Assembly: GCF_000002985.6 (NCBI RefSeq)
Contig: NC_003284.9
Coordinates: 4,650,001 to 4,714,000 of the forward strand
Direction of reading: 5' to 3'
DNA length: 64,000 bases
Origin: Caenorhabditis elegans
Taxonomy: Eukaryota > Nematoda > Chromadorea > Rhabditida > Rhabditidae
Shown here: positions 50,859 to 62,295 of the stretch, piece by piece
Numbering within the stretch: position 1 is the first letter of the stretch
Layout: each line of letters starts with the position of its first letter
Translations under genes and position numbers: made by a program
Notes under the pieces: model-generated
What the model was told of the DNA's origin: nothing
The model's input: only the letters and a program-made list of their open reading frames with translations
Databases searched by the model: none

Positions 50859-52441
50859 TCAAAAAAAATTAAAATATTTTTCAATTGAGGCGTGAACTTT
50901 TATTTGTTCTAGGGCTTATTGAAACGATTCTACAAGCCTGACTGAAAATGAAAATAGTATTAAAATAATGATTCACGTGTGAATAAAAATTAAAATAATC
51001 AGTGGTAAGTAATTTTAAAAAACATTTTGCCTGATTATTTTCTATATGACCCTAAAATACCAAACTATTTCATGACACATTTCAGTATTGTCTAATTTTT
51101 TTAAAGAAAATGTTCAGTCAATGTTTTTGCAAATTACCAACTTTAAGAATTTTTAGGACTAGTTTTATTATACGGAATTTCAAAACATAGTTGCATAAAC
51201 CACCAATGTTCAAATAAAAGTAATTGAAACATAATGAAAAAGTCAAAAATAAGTTGGAAAACTTTTTTTTGTCACTCCTAGAATTTTAAGTGGTAAAACT
51301 CAGTGATTGCTACTTTCTGACGGTTAATAAAAAATATCCACAGTTTTGTGAAAAATTGCAATTAATTGGTCATTTTAGCACCATAAAAAAGAAGGCACCT
51401 TCAATTTTCTGAACTTTTATAGTTAAAGTACTCGTGTAGAACAGGCACCTCTTGATAAAACAAGATTTCTGAAAATAAAATTGCCAAAACTTATTCACAA
51501 CTATCGGTACAACTTGCAATTGTTATAAATTATAATCTTTTTCATTTGCCTATGACGCTAATAAAAGATCAAGCATGCACATTAAGTGGAAAGTTATATC
51601 GAGTTGCAACCGAAATTTGAGTTATTGCTTTTATTTTTTGCTTGCAGAGCAGTGAAAAAGAAAAACGAGAATGTGTACTTGCGATTTGAAAAATATGTAC
51701 ATAAATCAGTTTTCCTAATAACTCTGAAAAATAATTGTTTTTCTTTATTAGTATGGCATGAATGAGAAATTTTTGAAAAATTTTAGAAAAGTTAAAAAAT
51801 ACTAGTTTTCATTTTCTAGAGGTAAAATTTTATTATAAAAATAAGGTCTATTGAAAAACAAACTATGAGCCTAAATAAATTATTCAAAAGTAGACCAAAA
51901 CATTTTCACAAGTGAGGCTGTAAAGTGCAATATAAATATTTACTAAAAGTTTATGAAAATTAACACAAAATAGAAATGATGATGTTATCAGGTGTTTCTT
52001 TGTGATTTTCCTATAAAAAGTTGAAAACCTGGAAGGGTTTCTAGAGCAGTGTTCTATTTTTTTTACACATTGGTTGTTTGTTTTCAATGACCTGTTAATT
52101 CCGAATAAACAGTAGTTTTTGCTAATAGTCAGAATGTATTCTTTTTAATAACTGTTAAGAGCAATATTTAATTAAATAGTATCTTTTTTTGTTCACATGT
52201 TAGATTAAAATAGGAAAAAAGTTCAGATAAAGATCAGAGGAGCATTGAACGCAAGTTGAACATTTAGATAAATACCAAAAACATTGTTGGACAAAGCAAG
52301 GCATTAAAACGTGTAGGAAAAACAAAGTTCGTTGAAAGAATAGGCACATACAGAATGAAGACAATCGGGGTATAGTGTGTGGATCAAGAGCTAATCGAAA
52401 CAACTGGACAATATAAATAAAATGAAAGAGAAATGAGTGGT

Positions 52442-52453
52442 GGGGGGGGGGGG
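52442..52453. repeat. poly-G tract, 12 bases
   Basis: Twelve consecutive G, 21 bases beyond the stop codon of the alternative aqp-8 last exon, so it would lie in that transcript's 3' untranslated region as poly-C. Confidence 0.95.
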
Positions 52454-52473
52454 AGGGCAATACAGCCAGTACT

Positions 52474-52858
52474 CTAATATCGACGGTCTGCTGTTGTAAT
52501 TTGCGTACGGCTAGATTCAAAAACCTGATAGCTGGGAGTGTATGTTCTTGGTGCTGCAATTTCTCCGCCGCGGGCCCTGGAAACGAGATATGGTGCCTGG
52601 TAGTGGTCGAATGAAACATATAATTTGTTGGTTAGACCAGTACAAATTATTGTCCTAGGCTATGTAAATTCGGTGCGAAAAGTGTAATATAATCGATAAA
52701 AAGATCAATGATATTATAAAATCCAACACGAATAAGATCAAATTTCGCAGACTTTGTTGCTGTCTGTTATACAAAGACTGATCCTTGGACAGGTCTTCTC
52801 ACCTGGACAAAGTGTTATCGTATCCTATCAAGATGCCTTCCGAATTTCTCTGCATTTC
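52474..52858 (-). CDS. aqp-8: alternative 3' exons of aqp-8
   Basis: Two coding-like exons lie past the usual aqp-8 stop. Exon 52858-52803 has a TGTTGCAG acceptor and a GTGAGA donor and encodes EMQRNSEGILIGYDNTLS plus two bases. Exon 52576-52474 has a CGTTTCCAG acceptor and encodes ARGGEIAAPRTYTPSYQVFE and a short polar tail ending ADRRY at a TAG. The two join in phase. A GTTAGT donor at 53263-53258 inside the last regular aqp-8 exon leaves phase 0, which matches the first of them. The result is an aquaporin with a polar C-terminal tail of about 52 residues in place of 17. No separate start codon or promoter is visible for these exons. Confidence 0.65.
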
Positions 52859-53212
52859 CTGCAACATTATTGTTTCTTTATCTTTCACCTGATTTGTAGA
52901 TTGTTTCATTTTGTTCAACATGCTAAATGTAAATAAAATGCAAAATAAAATGAAAAAATAAATTAAGAATATGTATATACATTATTTATTAATTGCAGTC
53001 TTTCCAAATTGAAACAAAACCAAATGCGAATGCAAAACCAATAAAAAAATGAAATCGAGATTGACAGGTTTCATATTGAATATTATTACAAACTTGCATG
53101 TTAGTATCAAGGTAACAAATGTGTGTATTGTGTTAGAAACGTATAATTGGAGGCTCCCAAAGAGCAGGGGGCTGAAATTAGTTAAAGCAATTTATAACAG
53201 TTGCTCACAGAA

Positions 53213-54968
53213 TTAATAGCTTCCACTACTGTCACTATACTCTCTGTCAACTTTCACACTAACATTAAATCCTTTGGCTGGTTGAATGTCAAGACTCTCA
53301 TTCATTCCATGAAGTCCTACGAAAATCTTATAGATCCAGGCTCCAATGATCGAACCGATGAGAGCACCAACAATTGGAATCCAGAAATAATATCCATGAG
53401 CGCTGAAAACTTCCCAGCCATATCCGGCACAGAGGCAGAAAACGCGTGGTCCGAAGTCACGAGCTGGGTTGATTGCAAATCCGCCGTTAGCTCCAAAAGT
53501 CATTGCGACCTGCAATTATAAAATTATAAAACTTTTAGTGAGATGTGTACATTAAGTGCATACCATGCTCATAATACTTCCAGCAAGAACAGGAACAACA
53601 CCGGTCGGGATTTGGTGGCGTTTATCAGTGATAAGACAGACCAAGCCAGACAGCATGGCTGTTCCAATAATCTGCAAGAGAGAATGTACTTGATGTATCA
53701 TTAAATCAGTAGGTGTTATGTTATATCCGTCAGCAACCTCAATTACTCAAATTGGTCAATGTCATTTTTTGATTTCTGATCAGCAGTGTTCTTGAGAAAA
53801 GCAGAAAAGGAGCGTGAAGTGTTCTCGCGTTTAATTCTTATAATTTGATTACAGAAAAGTCAATCAGATCTCGTTTTTTGATGATCGACAAAACCAAGTA
53901 ACTCAAACCACTGTCTTATGTAGTTTATGTTTTAGAGGGCGGTTGCAAAAAAAAAAGTTGAACCGATCTGTCAGCAATTACCAAACGGATCAATCATAGT
54001 GTGTCGCGCTTAATTTAGATGTGCAATTGAAAGAGAACCGCGTTCCTAAAAACGTCGTTTCGGTCTAAAAATAAACTAACCTGGTCGAGAAGACTTCCCC
54101 ATACTGACATGTGATCCGGTGGGAACGTGGTGAACAGTCCAGCGGTGGCTTGACCTCCAGTCACCTGACGGATGCCGCCGTCCAGCTTCCACAGATCGTC
54201 TGTAATTTGGATAATTTGAAACTGATGACTTACAGAGGATCAATGGACTACATTATATCCCATGTATGGGCCTAACTATGTATAAACATGGATCAGAAGT
54301 TGCCAATATATTGGCAAACCTTTGGCAGGCTTGGTCTAGGTTCTCGGCGCTCCAAGTTTATCTTGTGCGCAGTCTTAGCTAAAGGTTTTCCTAATTTTTT
54401 TTTCAATATTTCAGATAATTTATTATTTTTAGTCCAATCTTTGACAAGAATCCAGCGCCACAATTATTTCAACCTAATTATATCACTCATAGTAGCAGAA
54501 ATCAAGATTTCACAGCTAATTCACACAATGCTCACACGAACAAACTCATTCAAACTAACCGTGATGTCCAAAATAGGCAACAGCTGCGCCGAGGAATGCT
54601 CCAATAACTTGAGCAATGGCATATGGAATGATCTTCCATGGAGGCAGATTTCCGAGAATGCTTTGTGCGACGGAGATGGCTGGATTCAAATGGCCTCCAG
54701 AAACACTGGCGGCAAGATAGACTGCGAACATGAACCCGATTCCCCAGGCAATATGGCAAGACGTTGAGTTACCACCAACTGCTACAGCAGCTTGAATGTT
54801 GGCTGCATTTCCGATAAGCTGAAATATAGGCGATTTTCAGATTTATTCCTAAATGTATGAACTTACCAAGAGGAAGAAGGTTCCAATGCATTCTGCTAAG
54901 AGCTCTCTTGTGAATTGTTGATCTTCAATTCGCAATATACTGGCAACTTTGTCTTGAAAGACACCCAT
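53213..54968 (-). CDS. aqp-8: aquaglyceroporin-type channel AQP-8
   Basis: Six-helix membrane channel of the MIP family for water and probably glycerol. Minus-strand exons: 54968-54867, 54818-54560, 54199-54081, 53671-53564, 53509-53213, giving 294 residues. Both half-helix motifs are present: SGGHLNPAIS in exon 2 and FAINPARDFGPR in exon 5. The Asp after the second NPAR is the mark of glycerol-conducting members. The third exon holds the long loop typical of aquaglyceroporins (LDGGIRQVTGGQATAGLF). The start lies two bases after a TTTTTAG acceptor. The last exon contains an internal donor allowing a different tail (see 52474-52858). It matches worm aqp-8 by sequence recall and by its place beside hyl-2 and dnj-14. 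Confidence 0.95.
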
Positions 54969-57187
54969 ATCTAAAAATAAATAAATTATAGAAACGGATC
55001 GCAGAAAAAAAAGAAATGGTAATGGACGGAAAATGTCCTTATCTAGAAGGCGTGCGCTGATTTTAAATAGGGAAGTGGACACTGTCGAAACTTCAGAATG
55101 GGCGGGATGTTACGGTAGGCCCTGATATTCTACTAACACGAAAAATAGATAAAACAGAGGCGGGTGAAAAGTTTTTGGGTTTGGGAACTACTTATCATAA
55201 TCCAGATTGATTGACTCGCAATTCCAGTATGCAAATTTTGGCAATCATTTTGCGGTTACGCATTCAACAGTGAATCATATACAACTACTATAAACATTTA
55301 GGGGTGCTCAAGTTACATTTTCATGGCTATAACCTAATTGTGTCTAAAATGACTTTTGGAAATTTTCAAAGAATTTTTTCGAATACCTTTCACATGACTT
55401 TTTTGTATCAAATTCAATTATGCGCAACATCTAAAAGTTCAATTCCAGTTCGGATTCAACTAGTTCAGAGGAATGTTTATTTTTCGTAAGAATAATAATG
55501 AGTGCAAAATATGAATTCACACACCGACAGGTCATTCATATTTTTATGCGTTGTCTGGACCAGACTCTGGAATGCAAGTTTGCGCCTTTGCACATCGTGA
55601 TAGCATTATCCAATTCATAACTTCAATTGTTAGGAATATCAAGTACTAAAAACTATTTTTAATCGTCTTATTGTCCCGGAACTTTTTTTTTCAATAAATT
55701 CCGATTCTTCTGAAGTCAGGTGCATGGAATTGAAGCGTCCAATAAAGGTCGAAACCCAAATCAAATGACATTGAACATCAGTTATCAAAGTTGCAGGAAA
55801 TGGCAACTTTCAAAGATTGCGCAAAAATAGATACCCATCTTTCTTTTTTTTTCTCAATTTATTTTAGAAATCATCAAATTGACTTTCACAAAAATTTAAT
55901 ATAACATGAAGGTCGTTAGAAGAAGTGAAATTTGATTTTTTGGACAGATAAGATAATTTTTAAATCTGGAAACATTTGAAAGTCCCGGCGAACATTTGAG
56001 ATTCGACCTTAATAATTTATGTGATCTTCTCATCTTGTAGTCGGAAGTTATGATATCAAAAGTCATTTTTCATTATCTTTAATGTGTATTTAAGGTTATT
56101 GATAGAAATAACCATTGAAGGTCACATGTAATAACTCAAAGTACAGGTCGTTGAATGAAGATGCAAAAAAACTTTCCAGCCCAATATTAGAATTGTTCCT
56201 GATGTTATGGCGGATTCTTGGATATCAAGTCAATCTTGATCTGGTGGCTAACAAATTTGACGAATTTCGTGACTAATTGAGGTTTTGAGGTTGCTGCTGT
56301 AGAGATAACTTTGATGAAGTGAAAGATAAAATGCATCAGGAACACACGAAACATCCTTAAGTGGAACACGGAAAAGGATAAGATTTCCATAATTTTTGTC
56401 AGCATCTGAAATATGGAAGAGCATTAATTGAAAACTCAAAATAAAAAATAAAAAATTGGTTTTTTGAAAATAATTTTGAAATTTTTTTCATCTTTAGCAG
56501 AGGTCATAATAGGAGGCGAGCATCCAATTCAGATAACATCTCTCAATTTATTGAAACGTTTCTAAGAATGCAAGAAACTTTGAAAACCTTACGGAGCAAT
56601 AAAAATCACAATTTGGGCTCTAATATTTCCCAAATAAATTAAAATAAGACAAAATAAGACAAAATTCTTGAAGTAAATTCGTTCCTAGACTAGACAAGAT
56701 CGGTTCAAAAACAAATTTATTACTTCCAACATTATTGTTCTCCTAATACTATTAAGCTTTACATTAAATTAATTATAATTTATCATTTTTAGTTAGAAAA
56801 CTTTCAAGCCAATTTTCTCGAGTTTGTCTTTCCTTTCATGAGAGCAGTATGCGACCACGTCATAATTCATCGGTTACCCATTCGTCATAATTTCATTGTC
56901 GTTTGTTGGCCGAGTCGCTCTCTACTACACGGAGCACACTCACAAAACTGCCATCTGCCGCCTGTCATTGTGTGCGAGTTGTGCATTTTGACGTGATGGT
57001 GTTTGCACCATTTGTGAGAAATCTATCGGTTTTCTATGCATATTTACTTTACACTTCAAGCTTCTTCCGTTTTACATTCACGATAACGTTGAATCACTTT
57101 TCGCTCGAGAAGGAAACGTGTATATAGATAATTTTCGAGCGACACTTTTACTTACATTTTGACATTTTTCTCCTTGCAGAACCATCT
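54969..57187. other. divergent intergenic region: aqp-8 and the DHHC gene
   Basis: The promoters of aqp-8 (leftward) and the palmitoyltransferase (rightward) should both lie here. A short candidate ORF sits at 56205-56405. A plus-strand open frame at 56903-57127 directly precedes the DHHC gene and is probably 5' leader or intron; no better coding evidence is present. Confidence 0.45.
56205..56405 (-). CDS. possible 66-residue small protein, unrecognised
   Basis: An ATG immediately after a CATATTTCAG acceptor opens a 66-codon frame to TAA. Residues 1-35 are hydrophobic with scattered basic residues (MLTKIMEILSFSVFHLRMF, then more of the same), and the rest is Lys- and Thr-rich. Codons with C in third position (TTC, ATC, GTC, AAG) are fairly frequent, as in expressed worm genes. 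A second frame over the same bases is also open for 50 codons, so the reading frame is not certain. No family is recognised. Confidence 0.25.
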   Translation of the reverse strand: MLTKIMEILSFSVFHLRMFRVFLMHFIFHFIKVISTAATSKPQLVTKFVKFVSHQIKIDLISKNPP

Positions 57188-59593
57188 ATGGGCTTGGCAA
57201 TGGTTAACCAGAAGCTTGCGGTGCTGGGAGAATTTCTAGTCAAATGGGGAGGAACTATGCTTGTGGTGAGTCATTGAAGCTTTTTTCGCCTAGCGTATAA
57301 GTTATTATTTCAGACTTTTGTGCTTATTAGCACATACTACTCGTGCGTGCATGTCATTGCAGAAAATGTGAGTTCTCCCTTCAAAAATTGCAATAGATGA
57401 AATAAAATCGACAATCTTATAGATGTACGATAACCCGACCCACATCTATTGGTTGACATTGGTCGCCAAACTCATCATTTTGGAAATCGCCGTCAATCTG
57501 GCCTGCTTTGTCTATTATGCACGGTAATACCATTGAAATGGGTTGATTTATGGTATCAACCTACCTTTTCTCAGATATAACAGTGTGACATATTGGCATC
57601 GGAAATCGTGTGTAGCTGACCTAAGGGTGTATGCGGAAGATAACGAAGGTTTAAATACACACTAAAAATCGATGACATAAAAATTTAATTTCAGCGCAAC
57701 CAGAAGTTGAATATGCGTGTGCACAGCCAACTGTCGAGCGACATCTCAGCTGGGAACCGGCAAACGAAAGCGGAAGCAAATTCTGTTTCACTTGCAACAA
57801 GGAAGCACCTCAGCGGTTTGTAATCGTAATTTGGAAATTTTTGGTCTCTGAAACAGGGAAATGAATGTAGTGTGTGCGTTGTTTACATCAACAGTGCAAT
57901 GAACATTGTTTAAAATGTTTTCCAAAAAACTGCAATAGAAAAGTTCATAGTACTAACTAATGAAAATATGCTTCTACAAAATCTCAAGATTTGAAACGCA
58001 ATTGGTATATTAAACCTTATAACTAATGTACTGTAAATGAACAACGGAGATCAAAAGAAGAATGTGACAAAATAAAATACCTAGCTAATAAATCAAAATG
58101 CAGAGTTATCTCGGCAATTTTTCGCTAACTTTAGCAACTCTCCTTAACCCCTTTTTACAACTTTTGCGATTTAAATTTCTAAAGTTGAAAAATGACATTT
58201 GAATCAGTGATGTGCGAAATATTTTATTTTTTCTCTGAAAACTTTACGCTTTTCACACGTTCTTTTTTTTAACATACCACATTCAAATTATACATTGTAA
58301 ATTCACTGTTACAACTTAATTAGATTTTTCACATAGAATGTACTTGCCATGTATAGCATCATTTTCAGAAGTCATCATTGTCCTCTGTGCAAAATGTGTG
58401 TTCTCCGCAAAGATCATCACTGTTTCATCACTGGAGCATGCGTTGGGCTAGGTAACCAGGTTTGTGAATTGTTGTTTCTCTACTTCTGTAACTTCTTAAA
58501 TTTTCAGAGATACTTCATGGTTTTTCTTTTTTGGTGTGCAATCGGCTTGACCATCGCTATGCCACATTTGTTTTTCTACATGAATACTGAAGTCGCTTAC
58601 TGGTATATTACTAACAATAAGGAATTTGATAAAAATTAATACTCTTTACTTTTGCAGGTACCCATTCGGATTTGTATACTACATCGGACCAATCGCAGTG
58701 GTTCGCTGGATCTTGGGATATGTGCCTTTCAGTCAAGCATGCTTCTCGACTCTTTTCTCATTTGCAGGCGCATCCCTTATAACTGCTGGCGGGTTTTTCG
58801 GAATGCAGGTATTATAAATAGTTTCTGACGCTTTAGTCGATCAAAGTTACAACACAACGTTTTGTATGTTCCACATATTTGTGTTTGTAAAGTTTTAACT
58901 GAGTTCAACAACACATCACATTGAATTCTTTTGCGCAAACATCAAGCGTGACTCAAAAAATGACAGAAAAAATGACAAAAACTGTACATTTATTTTTCTA
59001 ATGAACGAAGAATAATAATAGTTATTAATTTTCAGGTTTACTATACAAGTCAAGGATACACCATGTATGAGTGGCACAATCTCACAGTTCGAGCAACATT
59101 CCTAGGGGACGGGTGAGTTTAGATTTTTTTGAATATTTTGTGTTCATATTGTTTTTCGTAGAACATGTATCAGAACTGAAAAATAACGCTTGAGCAACAT
59201 GCTTATAAAACAAAGAACTAGTAACATCGAGCATGTTTCCCTTTCGTACAATGGTTTCGTACAATGGTTGTTACGGAAAACTTATTCAATTTTAACAGTT
59301 TTTGATTGACTTTTACATGAACTGAGGTAAACCGTTTAAAATGAAACTGTAAGGGGTGCTATAGTTTTGAATGGTTTCATCACAAATTTTAAGACATAAA
59401 TCTGTCGGCTGCTTCATAATTGACAATATTAAATAAAATTCCACTTTTCAGAGAAAACATGGGAGAACGGCTTCGACTAGTGTTCGGTAAGCATTGGGCT
59501 CTGAATTTCCTCATACCCCTGCCGTGGAATCTACCTGTCTTAACACCTGCAATTTCTGATAGTCTTTTCCGTGTGAGGAGCAAAGTTCTTTGA
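57188..59593 (+). CDS. DHHC palmitoyltransferase
   Basis: Predicted 327-residue multi-pass enzyme that transfers palmitate to cysteines of membrane-associated proteins. Exons: 57188-57265, 57314-57367, 57423-57523, 57575-57648, 57695-57815, 58369-58459, 58508-58602, 58658-58808, 59036-59112, 59452-59593. The cysteine-rich domain runs through exons 5-6: FCFTCNKEAPQRSHHCPLC, then KMCVLRKDHHC with the catalytic DHHC and HCF(I)TGACVGLGNQ after it. Two hydrophobic segments precede and at least two follow. Length and layout resemble the ZDHHC22/24-like branch more than the ankyrin-bearing ones. The ATG lies 8 bases after a CCTTGCAG acceptor. Intron 5 is long (553 bp). The neighbouring dnj-14 encodes a heavily palmitoylated class of protein, but proximity alone does not make it a substrate. 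No worm symbol is assigned. Confidence 0.93.
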
Positions 59594-60288
59594 TTCTTTT
59601 TCCCTCCTTTCGCTTGTACATGTATGTACTTAACACATTGTCAAAACTAGTTATTATTCACACGCTTACGGGACACTTTTTCTCTCTTTTAACCTTTTTT
59701 CTCTTTTTTCTTTCAGATTCTCATGTTTTTTTGCATTTGCTTTATTTTCAGATAAAATTTTTTATTTATAATATAATTTTTATTCAAATCAAAATATGAA
59801 GTTTTATCAGTTTTATCACTGTTTTTGGCGATATTGAGAAGACAAATACACATATTGGCATATTCACAGTTGGAGTTTGGAATTTCTGATTGAAAATGAT
59901 TTTTTAAAAATTATATAAGTCAAGGGAGTGGAGAAAGAAAACCGTTACACAAAAAAAAATACAGCACACAAATATGGGAATCGAGGCGGGAAGGAAAGAA
60001 AGAGCATGAGCAATAGGTTCGAATTTATTTTTAAAGTGAAATTAGTGTGAAATAAACTCATCAGTACCAATAATCGTAACAACGGGGTAAAGTGGGAAAG
60101 AGTGAAAACAAAATTTGTGTGCAACGAATAACTAGAAAAGTATTTTCCAACAATGGAAAATTGGTGATGATGCTGCAGGGGAGGGGGAGAAAAGGGGAGA
60201 AAAATGAACGAGAAACAAAAATATGAAAATATAAAAATCTGATTCAGTAAACCAACTAGTCTCTGAAAAAAATATAGGATATACGACT
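59594..60288. other. convergent 3' region of the DHHC gene and dnj-14
   Basis: The genes end tail to tail. The sequence is AT-rich, with T-rich runs after the DHHC stop. No further gene is seen. Confidence 0.6.
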
Positions 60289-61738
60289 TTAAATATTGCT
60301 CTCAACAGACCCATACTTTTGAGAAGGCGGTGGAGGCATGGCAATCACAATCGGCACCTGTCTGTTATTCGTATCTGGCATTGGCTCGGAAGCTGTCGGT
60401 TGATCAACAATCACATCTCCGTCCGACGTCTCATCGGCAAACTCATCATCGTGCTTCGGCTTGTACTTTCCACAACAGAAATTGCAACAGCATTGACAAC
60501 AACACATACAACCACAACAGCAGCAGAAGAAGCCACCCGTGAGAAGTCCGAACGCGAAAAATGTCCATTTGAACCAAGGCTTCAACATCCACTGCAGAAT
60601 CTTCTCATCCTCTCCAAACTGCTCCATCAGTTTCAGCCCGGTCTCTCCCATCTCGTCATAGACACGACGTTTATTTGGATTTGAGAGCACTGCATTTGCG
60701 TAGTTGATTTCTTTGAACATTTCCGTTTTTTCCGGATCTCCATCTAGGTTTTTGTCGGGATGATAGCGGAGGGCTAGTTTGCGATACGCTCTGAAAAAAA
60801 TTTAATTGTTTCAAAAAAAACTATTGGTCTCTCCCTGAACTGTCAGTTTTCAATATCTAGTTATCGTACCAAGTTATCGAACTTTTTAAAAGATTAGTAT
60901 AGATTCAATAAAGGTGGCGAAATTAAAGAATTTTGTAATGACAGTTCACGAGAATTTCTCAAAAACATTTATGGGGCTTCAAAGTCTTGAAAAAAAATGG
61001 CTCAATTTTCGCCAATATCTCCAGTCTCCAATGCCTTAAATAATATTTTTTGCGTGATTTGATAGTTTATATCGCGTTTTTTAATAGCTAAAGTACAAAT
61101 CAAGCCATTAGTCAACCATGAATGATCAAAATTGGTTACCTAGGCTTTAAATGTACTTCTATCGACGACATAAGGTAAGACAAGCAACCAAAATATGTAA
61201 AGAAGGCTGATAAACGCTAATTTTTGACCGCTGCAACACGGAAAATGGACCAAAAATTGGAGAAATTATCAAAAATGAAACATTTTTTCGAAACTTTGAA
61301 GCCTCATTAAAAAATTTCGAGAAGTCACATTACGAAATTTGGTCATTTGGGTACATTCGTCAAATTGTTCCAACAATTTTCACTTTTCACAAAATTTACT
61401 CGATTTCGTTCGGAATGGACACACCCAATTTGTACAATTTTCAAGTCAGAAGAAACCACAATTGATTAAATTTAACGATTATAATAAAAATAACTGCGTT
61501 ACACTGATAACAATACTTCTTTATAGCAAGAATAGGAATTTAGAAAATGTATTTTCAACTCAAAGACTCACTTTTTGATTTCGTCATCTGTGGCATTTTT
61601 CTGAATGCCGAGAACATTGTACAAATGAAGTCCCTTTTTCGGATCGTGCGAATGATCAGCGGCTGGAGATTCTTCACGGGGAGATGCTCCTCCACTTGTT
61701 CTCCCTTCCTCCGCTTCCCGTAATCCGTCTGAGTTCAT
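60289..61738 (-). CDS. dnj-14: cysteine-string protein DNJ-14
   Basis: Synaptic-vesicle co-chaperone of Hsc70, 222 residues. Exons: 61738-61572 and 60790-60289. An N-terminal acidic, Ser-rich stretch (residues 1-34) leads to the J domain (about 36-105) with the essential HPD in RYHPDKN and the helix-IV region [13 protein letters not shown]. After a linker ([16 protein letters not shown]) comes the cysteine string, [18 protein letters not shown], the palmitoylated membrane anchor. The C-terminus is acidic then Pro-rich. The ATG lies four bases after an ATTTCAG acceptor. The single 781-bp intron interrupts the J domain just before [11 protein letters not shown]. This is the worm CSP; its loss is known to cause neurodegeneration. 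Confidence 0.98.
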
Positions 61739-62295
61739 TTCCCTGAAATTAGATTTGCATTTAAAAAAGAAAGGAAACAAGGAGGAATTTATTTAAAACA
61801 ACGGAAATTGAAAACTAAACCTATCACATTAAAATGCCAATAGAAAAAAAAACTAGAGAGAGTGTCGAGGGGAAACAGTTTAGCGAAATATTCGCCGAAC
61901 AGTTCAGATCACAAGTCAAAATCAATATGTAAAACACTTATGAGCCTTGACGGAGAGCGCGAAAATTGGGAGAGACAACGGCGAAAAATGAGAGTGTAAA
62001 TAGACGCAACCATTCCCATACGGCAGTGGTGACACATAGTGGGGGAGAGGAAGAGGGTCGTAAATGCGCTCCGCCGGCCTCGCATGCGGTCCCGCAGCGC
62101 GTTGTTTCCCATATTGACACAGCTCGAAATGTGTGTTACCGTAGGTCATCAACCTGATGATCACTCGTTGCCTAAAAATTTTTCGCTTTTTTTTGCGTGG
62201 CTTTTATCAATTTTCAATTTTCAATGAAATTTTTCGAAGAGATATTTTATTTTTCTTTTTTAAAATTAAATTTTTCAGAGATCGCGTCACATGGA
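61739..62295. other. divergent intergenic region: dnj-14 and the esterase-like gene
   Basis: A 557-bp gap with promoters on both sides. A GC-richer block at 61970-62110 opens frames on both strands and is probably regulatory. No coding exon is supported. Confidence 0.5.

Larger units (their letters stand above)
49460..52473. other. intergenic: hyl-2 upstream and aqp-8 downstream
   Basis: It contains the hyl-2 promoter region, a GA run at 50153-50172, a possible small membrane ORF at 50501-50758, an 11-base poly-C tract at 50848-50858 and a 12-base poly-G tract at 52442-52453. From 50900 to 52200 it is AT-rich with nothing recognisable. Confidence 0.45.

Noticed and set aside
52200-52619. 139-codon minus-strand frame
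   Set aside because: It runs through a poly-G tract in the wrong frame; the coding signal there is the alternative aqp-8 exon in another frame.
56903-57127. 74-codon plus-strand frame just before the DHHC gene
   Set aside because: It cannot be joined in phase with a good donor to the first DHHC exon, and its composition suggests leader or promoter DNA.
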